Origin: an uncultured Pseudomonas sp.
GTDB lineage: Bacteria > Pseudomonadota > Gammaproteobacteria > Pseudomonadales > Pseudomonadaceae
DNA: 19,304 bases
Direction of reading: 5' to 3'
Assembly (NCBI GenBank): GCA_943914515.1
Contig: CALUCI010000096.1
Location: 1 to 19,304 of the forward strand
Shown here: in pieces, positions 1 to 6,543 of the stretch
How positions within the stretch are numbered: position 1 is the first letter of the stretch
Layout: each line of letters starts with the position of its first letter
The notes under the pieces: generated by a model
The model's database searches: none
What the model was told of the DNA's origin: nothing
Seen by the model: the letters and a program-made list of their open reading frames with translations, nothing else
Position numbers and translations under genes: made by a program

Positions 1-686
1 GTGATGCCGATACCGAGAAACGCCCAGGCGACGATGGTCCACGGACGCGACCAGCGTGCCCAGGCGGCATCGAGACGACCACCGAGCAAGGCGGCGATGG
101 CAAAGGCGAAGGCTACCGAGAAACCGACGTAGCCCATGTACAGCATCGGCGGGTGCACGATCAGGCCGATGTCCTGCAGCAGCGGGTTGAGGTCACGGCC
201 ATCGCCCGGCACCTGCGGCAGCAGGCGCATGAACGGGTTGGAAGTGATGATCAGGAACGACAGGAAACCGACGCTGATCATGCCCATCACCGCCAGGACG
301 CGGGCCAGCATGACCTGTGGCAGTTGCCGCGAGAAGATCGATACGGCGAAGGTCCAGCCACCGAGGATCAGTGCCCACAGCAGCAGCGAGCCTTCGTGGG
401 CGCCCCACACGGCGCTGAACTTGTAGTACCAGGGCAAGGCGCTGTTGGAGTTGCTGGCAACGTAGGCGACCGAGAAGTTGTCGGTCATGAAGGCGTGGGT
501 CAGACAGGCGAAGGCGAAGGCGAGGAAGGCGAACTGACCCCAGGCCGCCGGGCGCGCCAGGCTCATCCACAGGCTGTCGCCGCGCCAGGCGCCGAGCAGC
601 GGCACGCTGGCCTGCACACAGGCAAAACAGATGGCCAGGATCATCGACAACTGACCCAGCTCAGGAATGATCAACGCAGCGTTCAT
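1..686 (-). CDS. ccmF: CcmF, cytochrome c heme lyase subunit (partial, cut by left edge)
   Basis: Integral inner-membrane component of the heme lyase that takes heme from holo-CcmE and attaches it to apocytochrome c. Only the N-terminal 228 residues are visible; the family is usually about 650 residues, so the C-terminal two thirds, including the WWD heme-handling loop, lie outside. Seen in the fragment: several hydrophobic segments, the conserved WGAHEGSLLLW stretch at about residues 94-104, and VHPPMLYMGY at about 177-186, which carries one of the conserved family histidines. The ATG at 684-686 overlaps the ccmE stop by 4 bp (ATGA), which implies translational coupling. It is the last visible gene of the ccmABCDEF operon; ccmG, ccmH and ccmI would be expected beyond the edge. 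There is no frameshift in the visible part. Confidence 0.96.
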   Translation of the reverse strand, partial: MNAALIIPELGQLSMILAICFACVQASVPLLGAWRGDSLWMSLARPAAWGQFAFLAFAFACLTHAFMTDNFSVAYVASNSNSALPWYYKFSAVWGAHEGSLLLWALILGGWTFAVSIFSRQLPQVMLARVLAVMGMISVGFLSFLIITSNPFMRLLPQVPGDGRDLNPLLQDIGLIVHPPMLYMGYVGFSVAFAFAIAALLGGRLDAAWARWSRPWTIVAWAFLGIGI

Positions 687-1132
687 GGTTTGGCTCCGGT
701 GGCCGTCTGCCCGCTTTCCTGCAGGGCCTTGGTAACTTCCGGCGGCATGTATTTCTCGTCGTGCTTGGCCAGCACTTCGTCGGCCACCACCACACCTTCG
801 GCGTTGACCTTGCCCAGGGCGACGATGCCCTGCCCTTCACGGAACAGGTCGGGGAGGATGCCGCGGTAGGTGATCGGCACCGATTTATTGAAGTCGGTGA
901 CCACGAAACGCACGTCCAGCGAATCACTGGAACGCTGCACGGAGCCCTTCTCGACCATTCCGCCGGCGCGGATACGGGTATCCAGCGGGGCTTCGCCGTT
1001 GGCGATCTGGGTCGGGGTGTAGAACAGGTTGATGTTCTCCTGCAGCGCGCTCAGCGCCAGGCTGACGGCAACGCCGAGGCCGGCCAGCAGGCCGAGGATG
1101 ATGAACAGACGCTTCTTGCGTTGCGGATTCAC
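683..1132 (-). CDS. ccmE: CcmE, periplasmic heme chaperone
   Basis: Heme chaperone that covalently binds heme delivered by CcmC and passes it to CcmF. The protein has 149 residues, the normal size. A basic N-terminus (NPQRKKR) and one hydrophobic anchor at about residues 8-30 are followed by a periplasmic OB-fold domain. The heme-binding motif LAKHDEKYMPPE is intact, with the covalent heme histidine at residue 124 and the conserved Tyr at 128. The start is GTG at 1130-1132, overlapping the ccmD stop as GTGA; there is no nearby ATG that would keep the anchor. The end overlaps ccmF by 4 bp. The context and the motif make the assignment firm. Confidence 0.97.
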   Translation of the reverse strand: MNPQRKKRLFIILGLLAGLGVAVSLALSALQENINLFYTPTQIANGEAPLDTRIRAGGMVEKGSVQRSSDSLDVRFVVTDFNKSVPITYRGILPDLFREGQGIVALGKVNAEGVVVADEVLAKHDEKYMPPEVTKALQESGQTATGAKP

Positions 1133-1305
1133 TTGGAGCTCTCCCGGCGCAGACGACGCGCCTCAGCTTGCAGGTAACGACGGCGCGCCAGCAGCGGCGT
1201 GGCGACGTTGACGGCCAGAACCAGCAGGCAGATGCCATAGGCAGACCAGACGTAGGGGCCGTGATGGCCCATGGCGAGAAATTCGCCGAAGGATGTGAAG
1301 CTCAT
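1129..1305 (-). CDS. ccmD: CcmD, small heme exporter subunit
   Basis: Small membrane protein of 58 residues that stabilises the CcmC-CcmE complex and helps release holo-CcmE through the CcmAB transporter. It shows the typical layout: a short N-terminus with the FGEFLAMGHHGPYVW stretch (about residues 6-20), one transmembrane segment at about 19-40, then a strongly basic tail (RRRYLQAEARRLRRE). I chose the ATG at 1303-1305 rather than upstream in-frame codons because it overlaps the ccmC stop by 4 bp (ATGA), matches the usual family length and avoids a non-homologous N-terminal extension. The 3' end overlaps ccmE by 4 bp. Confidence 0.93.
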   Translation of the reverse strand: MSFTSFGEFLAMGHHGPYVWSAYGICLLVLAVNVATPLLARRRYLQAEARRLRRESSK

Positions 1306-2078
1306 CGTGCGCCCCCCTGGTTCAGGCTGTTCAGTACTTCTTCCCTGACCCAACTGGCGCGCGCCTCGCGCTTGAGCACTTCAAGGCGCATGCGCATCAG
1401 CAGCACGGCGCCGAAGAAACAATAGAAACCGAGCACGGTCAGCAGCAGCGGCAACCACATCTCCACCGGCATCGCCGGTTTCTCGGTGATGGTGAACGTG
1501 GCGCCCTGGTGCAGGGTGTTCCACCACTCCACCGAGTACTTGATGATCGGGATGTTGATCACGCCAACGATGGCCAGCACTGCGCACGCCTTGGCCGAGC
1601 TCTCACGATTGCTGATCGCGTGGCCGAGGGCAATGAGTCCGAAGTACAGGAAAAGAAGGATGAGCATGGACGTCAGGCGGGCATCCCAGACCCAGTAGCT
1701 GCCCCAGGTCGGCTTGCCCCAGATCGCCCCGGTGACCAGCGCCACGGCGGTCATCCAGGCGCCAATGGGTGCGGCGCTCTGCAGCGCGACGTCGGCGATC
1801 TTCATCTTCCAGACCAGCCCGACCACCCCGGCCACCGCCAGCATCACGTAGCAGGACTGCGCCAGCATCGCGGCCGGCACATGGATGTAGATGATCCGGA
1901 AACTGTTGCCTTGCTGGTAGTCCTGCGGCGCGAACGCCAGGCCCCAGACCACGCCGATGCCGATCAGCAGCACGGCGGCGACTGCCAGCCAGGGCAGCAT
2001 GCGGCCACTGATGGCATAGAACCATTTGGGGGAACCGAGCTTGTGAAACCACGTCCAGCTAATTGCGCTGCTTTTCAT
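1302..2078 (-). CDS. ccmC: CcmC, heme transporter/handling protein
   Basis: Six-helix inner-membrane protein of the heme handling family that presents heme to CcmE on the periplasmic side. It has 258 residues from the ATG at 2076-2078. The tryptophan-rich WWD motif is clear (WGKPTWGSYWVWD, about residues 120-132), and the two expected axial histidines lie in IYIHVPAA (H66) and NTLHQG (H190). An in-frame GTG at 2079-2081 directly precedes the ATG, so the start could be one codon earlier; a weak GGA ribosome site upstream fits either. About 43 bp separate it from ccmB, one of the few ccm junctions here without an overlap. The 3' end overlaps ccmD by 4 bp. Confidence 0.96.
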   Translation of the reverse strand: MKSSAISWTWFHKLGSPKWFYAISGRMLPWLAVAAVLLIGIGVVWGLAFAPQDYQQGNSFRIIYIHVPAAMLAQSCYVMLAVAGVVGLVWKMKIADVALQSAAPIGAWMTAVALVTGAIWGKPTWGSYWVWDARLTSMLILLFLYFGLIALGHAISNRESSAKACAVLAIVGVINIPIIKYSVEWWNTLHQGATFTITEKPAMPVEMWLPLLLTVLGFYCFFGAVLLMRMRLEVLKREARASWVREEVLNSLNQGGAR

Positions 2079-2121
2079 CACGGTACATCCAGGGTCTTTG
2101 CTGGGCTTGGCCCAGACCTCG

Positions 2122-2790
2122 TTATTCGCCGACGCTGATCTTCAGGCCAGCCGCTATTGCAAATGGAGCAAGGGTCACTGCCAGGGCGGCCAGGCTGCCA
2201 AGCCAGAGCAGGTATCCGGTGGTTGGCATAGCTTGCAATGCCGCCTGCAAGGCGCCACTGCCCAGGATCAACACCGGGATATACAACGGCAGAATCAGCA
2301 GTGCCAGCAGCAGGCCACCGCGTTTCAGACCGACTGTCAGGGCCGCACCCACGGCGCCCAACAGACTCAGCACCGGGGTGCCGAGCAAAAGCGATGCCAG
2401 CAGAACCGGCAGGCAGGCCACCGGCAACCCGAGCATCAGCGCCAGCAGCGGCGACAACAATACCAGCGCCAGACCGGAAAAGGCCCAGTGTGCCAGTACT
2501 TTGGCCAGTACCAGAAGCGGCAGGGGGTGCGGCGAAAGGACCCACTGTTCGAGTGATCCATCCTCGAAATCACTGCGAAAAAGCCCGTCCAGCGAGAGCA
2601 GAACCGATAAAAGCGCAGCCACCCAGACTAACCCTGGGGACAAGTTTTGCAACAATTGTGTCTCAGGACCGACCGCAAGTGGGAACAAAGCGACGACTAT
2701 CGCGAAAAAAACCAGCGGGTTGGCCAATTCCGCCGGACGGCGGCACAGCAGACGGGCTTCGCGGCGCAACAACAGGACAAATACGCTCAT
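2122..2790 (-). CDS. ccmB: CcmB, heme exporter permease subunit
   Basis: Membrane subunit of the CcmAB ABC transporter, whose ATP hydrolysis drives release of holo-CcmE from CcmC/CcmD. It has 222 residues, matching the usual ~220, and is highly hydrophobic with about six predicted membrane segments. The conserved family stretches LFRSDFEDGSLEQWVLSP (about residues 70-87) and LLGTPVLSLLGAVGAALTVG (about 135-154) are visible. A longer in-frame reading extends upstream to 3180 but lies inside ccmA in another frame; the ATG at 2788-2790 is chosen because it overlaps the ccmA stop by 4 bp and gives the family length. Function is from family knowledge. Confidence 0.95.
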   Translation of the reverse strand: MSVFVLLLRREARLLCRRPAELANPLVFFAIVVALFPLAVGPETQLLQNLSPGLVWVAALLSVLLSLDGLFRSDFEDGSLEQWVLSPHPLPLLVLAKVLAHWAFSGLALVLLSPLLALMLGLPVACLPVLLASLLLGTPVLSLLGAVGAALTVGLKRGGLLLALLILPLYIPVLILGSGALQAALQAMPTTGYLLWLGSLAALAVTLAPFAIAAGLKISVGE

Positions 2791-3419
2791 GCGGCCCACT
2801 GCCCCAGGTTGATGTCGCGGTAACCGCGTGGTTTGCATTCCAGCGTATGGTGCGTGGTCAGCACCACCATGCCGCCCTGCTCGCAGTGCTGCGCCAGGTG
2901 CGCTTCGAGTTGCGCCACGCCTTGTTTGTCGAGGGCGGTGAACGGCTCGTCGAGAATCCACAGCGGCGGGCTGTCCAGATACAGGCGGGCCAGCGCCACG
3001 CGGCGCTGCTGGCCGGCGGACAGGGTATGGCAGGTAACGTCTTCGAAACCACGCAGGCCCACCGCAGCCAGCGCCTGCCAGATCGCCTCGCGGCTGGCCG
3101 GGCGATGCAGGGCGCACAGCCAGGTGAGGTTTTCTTCGGCGGTCAGCAATTCCTTGATACCGGCGGCGTGGCCGATCCACACCAGGGTGCGGGCCAGTTC
3201 GCTGGCTTGTCCGGCGAGTGGTTTGCCGTTGAGCAGGATCTCGCCGTGGGTCGGTTGCATCAGGCCGGCCAGCAGGCGCAGCAGGCTGGTCTTGCCGCTG
3301 CCGTTGGGGCCGCTGATCTGCAGCATGTCTCCGGCCGCCACGTGCAGTTCGAGATGCTCGAAGAGCATTCGCCAGTCGCGCTCGCAGGCCAGGCCCACCG
3401 CTTGGAGTTGAGGAGTCAC
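2787..3419 (-). CDS. ccmA: CcmA, heme exporter ATP-binding subunit
   Basis: Cytoplasmic ATPase of the CcmAB transporter. It has 210 residues with a complete ABC ATPase signature: Walker A GPNGSGKTS (37-45), ABC signature LSAGQQRR (133-140), Walker B LWILDEP (153-159) and an H-loop histidine in TTHH (about 190). The start is GTG at 3417-3419, with an AAGG ribosome site about 8 nt upstream. It is the first gene of the ccm operon; upstream lies the divergent 189-bp region shared with the FliK-like gene, so its promoter should be there. The end overlaps ccmB by 4 bp. All catalytic motifs are intact. Confidence 0.97.
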   Translation of the reverse strand: MTPQLQAVGLACERDWRMLFEHLELHVAAGDMLQISGPNGSGKTSLLRLLAGLMQPTHGEILLNGKPLAGQASELARTLVWIGHAAGIKELLTAEENLTWLCALHRPASREAIWQALAAVGLRGFEDVTCHTLSAGQQRRVALARLYLDSPPLWILDEPFTALDKQGVAQLEAHLAQHCEQGGMVVLTTHHTLECKPRGYRDINLGQWAA

Positions 3420-3608
3420 AGGTTCGCCTTATGGTTCGCAGACTGTCTCAAGTCGGCCCGGGCCTGGCCGTTATAGTGGCAACGGAAACCTGGCCGACCG
3501 GTCTGATCACGAGCGCCGCCAGATCCTGCGCTCGCGGAAGAAATCGGGCGGCATTATACATGCCATGTCCTACTGTAAAGAGGGCTATTTGAACAGGTCG
3601 CAACGCGA
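3420..3608. promoter_or_regulatory. Divergent intergenic region between ccmA and the FliK-like gene
   Basis: This 189-bp stretch separates two divergent transcripts and so must contain, or lie close to, the promoters of both. On the minus strand an AT-rich TATAAC stands near 3470-3475, about 50 bp before the ccmA start, but no good -35 box is visible. On the plus strand ATTATACA near 3553-3560 is a possible -10, again without a convincing -35. A 10-bp perfect palindrome GGCCCGGGCC lies at 3455-3464. I see no TAAA-N15-GCCGATAA FliA promoter and no GG-N10-GC sigma-54 promoter. The regulatory assignment rests on gene orientation; the exact boxes are guesses. Confidence 0.4.
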
Positions 3609-5186
3609 ATGACAGGCGAAATAAACAGCCTTGGCACACAGCCTCCAGTGAACCCGCAGGTGCGTGCCGCGGTGATCACCGGCGAGCTGGTGAAACTGGT
3701 GCAGGCCCAGCCGGAGCTGCTTGCGCCAGGCGAAACCGCCAAGGGCGAAGTCCTGTCGCTGCGTCAGGTGGGCCAGGAGTTCCAGTTGCTGCTGCGGCTG
3801 CTGCAGAGCAACGGCCAGCAAACCCTGGTGCAGACCAGCGCCAGCCAGCCACTGGCGCTGGGCAGCCAGTTGCTGGTCAGCCAGCCCACGGCGAACCAGT
3901 TGAGCCTCACCGTACAACAGGCCATCGCCAGCAACGTCGCCACCCTCACCCGCCTCGACAGCCGCCAGTTCCCCGAAGGCACGCTGGTGCAGGGCAAGGT
4001 GCTGACCACCCAGTTGCAGGCCCAGGGCGGCAACCTGCCACCGCTGTATCGCTCGCTGGTCAGCCTGCTCAACACCGCCCAGGCCGGGGCCACACTGGCA
4101 ATCGATTCGCCGCGCCCGCTGCCACTGGGCAGCCTGCTCAGTGCCAGGGTTCAGGGCGACCAGACGCTGAATTTCGTGCCCTTGAGTGGCCGCCAGGACC
4201 AGATGGCCATCGCGCAGAACCTCAGCGCCCAGCAAAACCGCCAGGCATCCCTGCAGGGCATGCTGAACGCGATGCAGCGTATCGCCAGCGATGACGGCCA
4301 GCCAGAACAAGTACGCGCCAGTGTGGAAAAACTGCTCGCCAGCCTGCCGGATGTGCGCCAGTTCAGCGACGCCCGACAGGTGGCCCAGGCGCTGAGCAAC
4401 AGCGGCGCCATGCTCGAGGCGAAGCTGTTCAACGGTGCCGCCGCGCAATTGCCGACGGACCTCAAGGCGCAGGTCGTGCGGCTGATCGCGCAACTGCTGC
4501 CCTCGGCGCCGGGCGCCACGCTGTTCAGCCCGACCACGGTGGCAACGCTGTCGCCGGCCCTGCCCGGGCTGGTTCGCAGCGCACTTGGCGCGCTGGGCGC
4601 TCTCGGCCAGGTTGCACCCAAGCCACACCCCGGCGGCTTCCCGCTGCCCACCCGGCTGCTGCAAAGCCTGGAAGAGGAAGGCGACCTGCAGCACCTGCTG
4701 CGCCTCGCCGCCGCCGCGATTTCACGGATGCAGAGCCATCAACTGGCGAGCCTGGACCAGACTGGCACGACCCCGGACGGCAACCTGCAGACCACCTGGC
4801 AACTGGAGATTCCGTTGCGCACCGGCCCGGAATTCATGCCTTTGCAGGTCAAGGTGCAGCGCGAGGAAACCAGGGAACAACAGGCCGACCCCGAACGCGA
4901 GCGGCGCGACCCGCTGGAAATGCTCTGGCGTGTCGACCTGGCTTTTGATCTGCATCCGCTCGGCCCGTTGCAGGTTCAGGCGCAGATCAGTCAGGGCAAC
5001 CTGTCCAGCCAGCTCTGGGCGGAACTGCCGGCCACCGCACAATTGATCGAAAACCAGCTGGGTGACCTGCGCGCCCGCCTGGTGGCGCGCGGCGTGAATG
5101 TCACGGAACTGCACTGCCACCAGGGCACCCCGCCCCACGGGCCGCGCACGCATCTGGAACAACGCTGGGTGGATGAAAGCGCATGA
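3609..5186 (+). CDS. FliK-family flagellar hook-length control protein
   Basis: Protein of 525 residues that resembles the flagellar hook-length control (FliK) family: a long, Gln/Ala/Leu-rich, low-complexity N-terminal two thirds, then a compact C-terminal domain at about residues 395-505 with the family-typical end (LPATAQLIENQLGDLRARL, then a V-x-V-T-E-L strand). In known systems FliK measures the hook and switches export specificity by contacting the C-terminal domain of FlhB. Its ATG stands alone after a weak ribosome site. The stop overlaps the start of the downstream FlhB-like gene by 4 bp (ATGA), so the two are probably co-translated. Pseudomonas usually has another fliK beside fliLMNOPQR, so this may be a second, divergent copy; I give no symbol for that reason. 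Export substrate and partner are inferred. Confidence 0.85.
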   Translation: MTGEINSLGTQPPVNPQVRAAVITGELVKLVQAQPELLAPGETAKGEVLSLRQVGQEFQLLLRLLQSNGQQTLVQTSASQPLALGSQLLVSQPTANQLSLTVQQAIASNVATLTRLDSRQFPEGTLVQGKVLTTQLQAQGGNLPPLYRSLVSLLNTAQAGATLAIDSPRPLPLGSLLSARVQGDQTLNFVPLSGRQDQMAIAQNLSAQQNRQASLQGMLNAMQRIASDDGQPEQVRASVEKLLASLPDVRQFSDARQVAQALSNSGAMLEAKLFNGAAAQLPTDLKAQVVRLIAQLLPSAPGATLFSPTTVATLSPALPGLVRSALGALGALGQVAPKPHPGGFPLPTRLLQSLEEEGDLQHLLRLAAAAISRMQSHQLASLDQTGTTPDGNLQTTWQLEIPLRTGPEFMPLQVKVQREETREQQADPERERRDPLEMLWRVDLAFDLHPLGPLQVQAQISQGNLSSQLWAELPATAQLIENQLGDLRARLVARGVNVTELHCHQGTPPHGPRTHLEQRWVDESA

Positions 5187-5521
5187 CCGACAAGACTCCG
5201 CGCCAGGCGATAGCCCTGAACTACGATGGCGCCCGCGCACCGACCCTGACCGCCAAGGGCGAAGACGCACTGGCCGAAGCGATCCTGGCGATCGCCCGCG
5301 AGCACGAAGTACCGATCTACGAAAACGCCGAACTGGTGAGATTGCTGGCGCGCATGGAATTGGGTGACAGCATCCCTGAGGCGCTGTACCTGACCATCGC
5401 CGAGATCATCGCGTTCGCCTGGCAGTTGAAAGGCAAGATGCCGGTGGGATTCAACGACGAAGGGCCGGTGGAAAGGGATATCACACCGGATTTGAAGCGC
5501 TTGCCGGGGATTGGCCCGTAG
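5183..5521 (+). CDS. FlhB-like export-switch protein (cytoplasmic domain only)
   Basis: Small protein of 112 residues related to the cytoplasmic C-terminal part of FlhB/YscU. It starts almost exactly where mature FlhB-CC begins after cleavage: IALNYDGARAPTLTAKGEDA (about residues 10-29), then AREHEVPIYENAELVRLLAR and IPEALYLTIAEIIAFAWQL follow the FlhB pattern closely. The NPTH autocleavage motif is absent; the aligned residues read KTPR. There are no membrane segments. Proteins of this kind are known as FhlB (Campylobacter-type bacteria) and YlqH (Bacillus), the latter also encoded beside a FliK-like gene, YlqG. A role in FliK-dependent substrate switching is inferred. The TAG stop at 5519-5521 lies inside the REP element that follows, so the C-terminal end may have been shaped by that insertion. 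Confidence 0.85.
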   Translation: MTDKTPRQAIALNYDGARAPTLTAKGEDALAEAILAIAREHEVPIYENAELVRLLARMELGDSIPEALYLTIAEIIAFAWQLKGKMPVGFNDEGPVERDITPDLKRLPGIGP

Positions 5522-5588
5522 GAGCGGGTTTACCCGCGAGGCGGTAGTGGATTCACCATTGCCTCGCGGCTGGAGCCGCTCCTACGGG
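5515..5588. repeat. Inverted REP pair (REPIN-like palindrome)
   Basis: Two Pseudomonas-type REP elements face each other. The first holds CCCGTAGGAGCGG, with an inner hairpin GCGGGT-TT-ACCCGC at 5524-5537, and continues CGAGGC. The second reads GCCTCGCGG, with inner hairpin GCGGCT-GG-AGCCGC at 5566-5579, and ends CCGCTCCTACGGG. The outer arms are nearly perfect complements, so the whole 74 bp can fold as one long structure or as two hairpins. It sits between two convergent genes, the usual REP site, and could act as a bidirectional transcription end or mRNA stabiliser. REP mobilisation by RAYT transposases is family knowledge; no RAYT gene is in this window. Confidence 0.92.
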
Positions 5589-5605
5589 GAATGAGCGCCG
5601 AGCTT

Positions 5606-5998
5606 TCAGCTCTTGTGCAGCTTGCTCATCAGCTCCGCCTCGGCCTGGGTCAGGCCGCAGGTCTGGGTCAGTTCATCGACACTGGCGCCCATGCCCACCA
5701 GCCGCGCCGCCTGAGCAAACGACAGGCTGTTGGGGTCACGTTGCTCCAGTTGCAGCAGCTTCTCCGGCAGCGGCGCCACGGCGGCGCGCAACTCGTGCAC
5801 GGCCTCGCCTACCGCCACCGAGGTGTTCTGATAGTCATCCAGGCGCTTGCTCAGGTCCTTGATCCGCTGATCGCGCAGCGCATCACCCTGGGCCTGCTGC
5901 GAGGCCAGTTCGCGTTGGCGCTTGCTGTAACCGATGAACAGCCAGACGCTCAGCGCCCAGAGCAGCGCCAGAAATACGACCGCAACCTCTAGAACCAA
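5606..5998 (-). CDS. DUF2802 family membrane-anchored protein
   Basis: Protein of 130 residues that matches the DUF2802 family, usually found immediately after cheW in Pseudomonas and other polar-flagellated gammaproteobacteria. One N-terminal transmembrane segment (about residues 3-23) is followed by a charged, probably coiled-coil stretch (about 25-70) and a C-terminal region (about 90-130) reading AARLVGMGASVDELTQTCGL then TQAEAELMSKLH, which looks like a helix-turn-helix. The start is TTG at 5996-5998, one base after the cheW stop; no ATG or GTG is placed well, and a GGAG lies about 14 nt upstream inside cheW. It is the last gene of the minus-strand block, ending just before the REP pair. 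Function is unknown; a link to chemotaxis or flagella is inferred from position only. Confidence 0.85.
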   Translation of the reverse strand: MVLEVAVVFLALLWALSVWLFIGYSKRQRELASQQAQGDALRDQRIKDLSKRLDDYQNTSVAVGEAVHELRAAVAPLPEKLLQLEQRDPNSLSFAQAARLVGMGASVDELTQTCGLTQAEAELMSKLHKS

Positions 5999-5999
5999 C

Positions 6000-6479
6000 T
6001 CAGATGTTCTCCAGCTCGGACCACTCTTCCTCGGTCATCATCTTGTCCAGTTCGACGAGGATCAGCAGCTCGCCGTTCTTGTTGCAGACGCCCTGGATGA
6101 ACTTGGCCGATTCCTCGTTGCCCACGTTCGGCGCGGTTTCGACTTCGGACTGACGCAGGTAGACCACTTCGGCGACGCTGTCGACGAGGATGCCGACGAC
6201 CTGCTTGTCCGCCTCGATGATGACGATGCGGGTGTTGTCAGTAACATCGCTGGGGGCCAGACCGAAGCGCTGACGGGTGTCGATCACGGTCACCACGTTG
6301 CCGCGCAGGTTGATGATGCCCAGCACGTAGCTAGGGGCACCCGGCACTGGCGCGATTTCGGTGTAACGCAGCACTTCCTGAACCTGCATCACGTTGATGC
6401 CGTAGGACTCGTTGTCCAGGCGGAAGGTAACCCACTGCAGGATCGGATCTTCGGAACCCTGTCCAGACGTCTTTTTCAT
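6000..6479 (-). CDS. cheW: CheW, chemotaxis coupling protein
   Basis: Adaptor that joins the CheA kinase to chemoreceptors in the array. It has 159 residues from the ATG at 6477-6479, the usual Pseudomonas length. The single CheW/SH3-like domain is complete: LQWVTFRLDNESYGINVMQV near the N-terminus, VPGAPSYVLGIINLRGNVVT in the middle and NKNGELLILVELDKMM near the end. A longer reading would start 5 codons upstream, but the ATG has a GAGGG ribosome site about 8 nt before it. Immediately upstream is a hairpin with a T run (6493-6510) that may limit transcription into cheW. The stop is separated from the DUF2802 start by one base. Confidence 0.96.
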   Translation of the reverse strand: MKKTSGQGSEDPILQWVTFRLDNESYGINVMQVQEVLRYTEIAPVPGAPSYVLGIINLRGNVVTVIDTRQRFGLAPSDVTDNTRIVIIEADKQVVGILVDSVAEVVYLRQSEVETAPNVGNEESAKFIQGVCNKNGELLILVELDKMMTEEEWSELENI

Positions 6480-6492
6480 TCCCCTAACCCTC

Positions 6493-6510
6493 AAAAACCG
6501 CCGTCGGCGG
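6493..6510 (-). terminator. Terminator-like hairpin directly upstream of cheW
   Basis: Read on the minus strand, CCGCC-GAC-GGCGG (6510 to 6498) is followed at once by TTTTT (6497 to 6493). It has the form of a short intrinsic terminator: a 5-bp all-GC stem, a 3-nt loop and five U. It lies only 13 nt before the cheW ATG, so cheW could not have a promoter downstream of it. It may therefore act as a partial attenuator or a processing site rather than a full stop. Termination strength cannot be judged from sequence alone. Confidence 0.6.
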
Positions 6511-6521
6511 AGTGCTCAGTG

Positions 6522-6542
6522 CGGTCGCGCAGTGCGCGACCG
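6522..6542 (-). repeat. Perfect 9-bp inverted repeat between parP and cheW
   Basis: CGGTCGCGC (6522-6530), loop AGT, GCGCGACCG (6534-6542): a perfect 9-bp GC-rich stem that begins one base after the parP stop codon. With the second hairpin at 6498-6510 it fills most of the 64-bp parP-cheW gap. It has no T run of its own on the minus strand; the next U tract belongs to the second hairpin. It could protect the 3' end of upstream mRNA or work as part of a tandem terminator. Confidence 0.7.
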
Positions 6543-6543
6543 A

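Noticed and set aside
2122..3180. A 352-residue in-frame extension of ccmB into ccmA
   Set aside because: The extra N-terminal part overlaps ccmA in another frame and is Arg/Pro-rich; the ATG at 2790 gives the CcmB family length and a 4-bp overlap.
3540..3608. FliA (sigma-28) promoter before the FliK-like gene
   Set aside because: No TAAA-N15-GCCGATAA pattern; only a weak -10-like ATTATACA is present.
3585..4694. A 369-residue open frame on the minus strand, opposite the FliK-like gene
   Set aside because: The product is Gln/Ala/Arg-rich low complexity; the plus-strand reading has the FliK C-terminal domain and the 4-bp overlap with the next gene.
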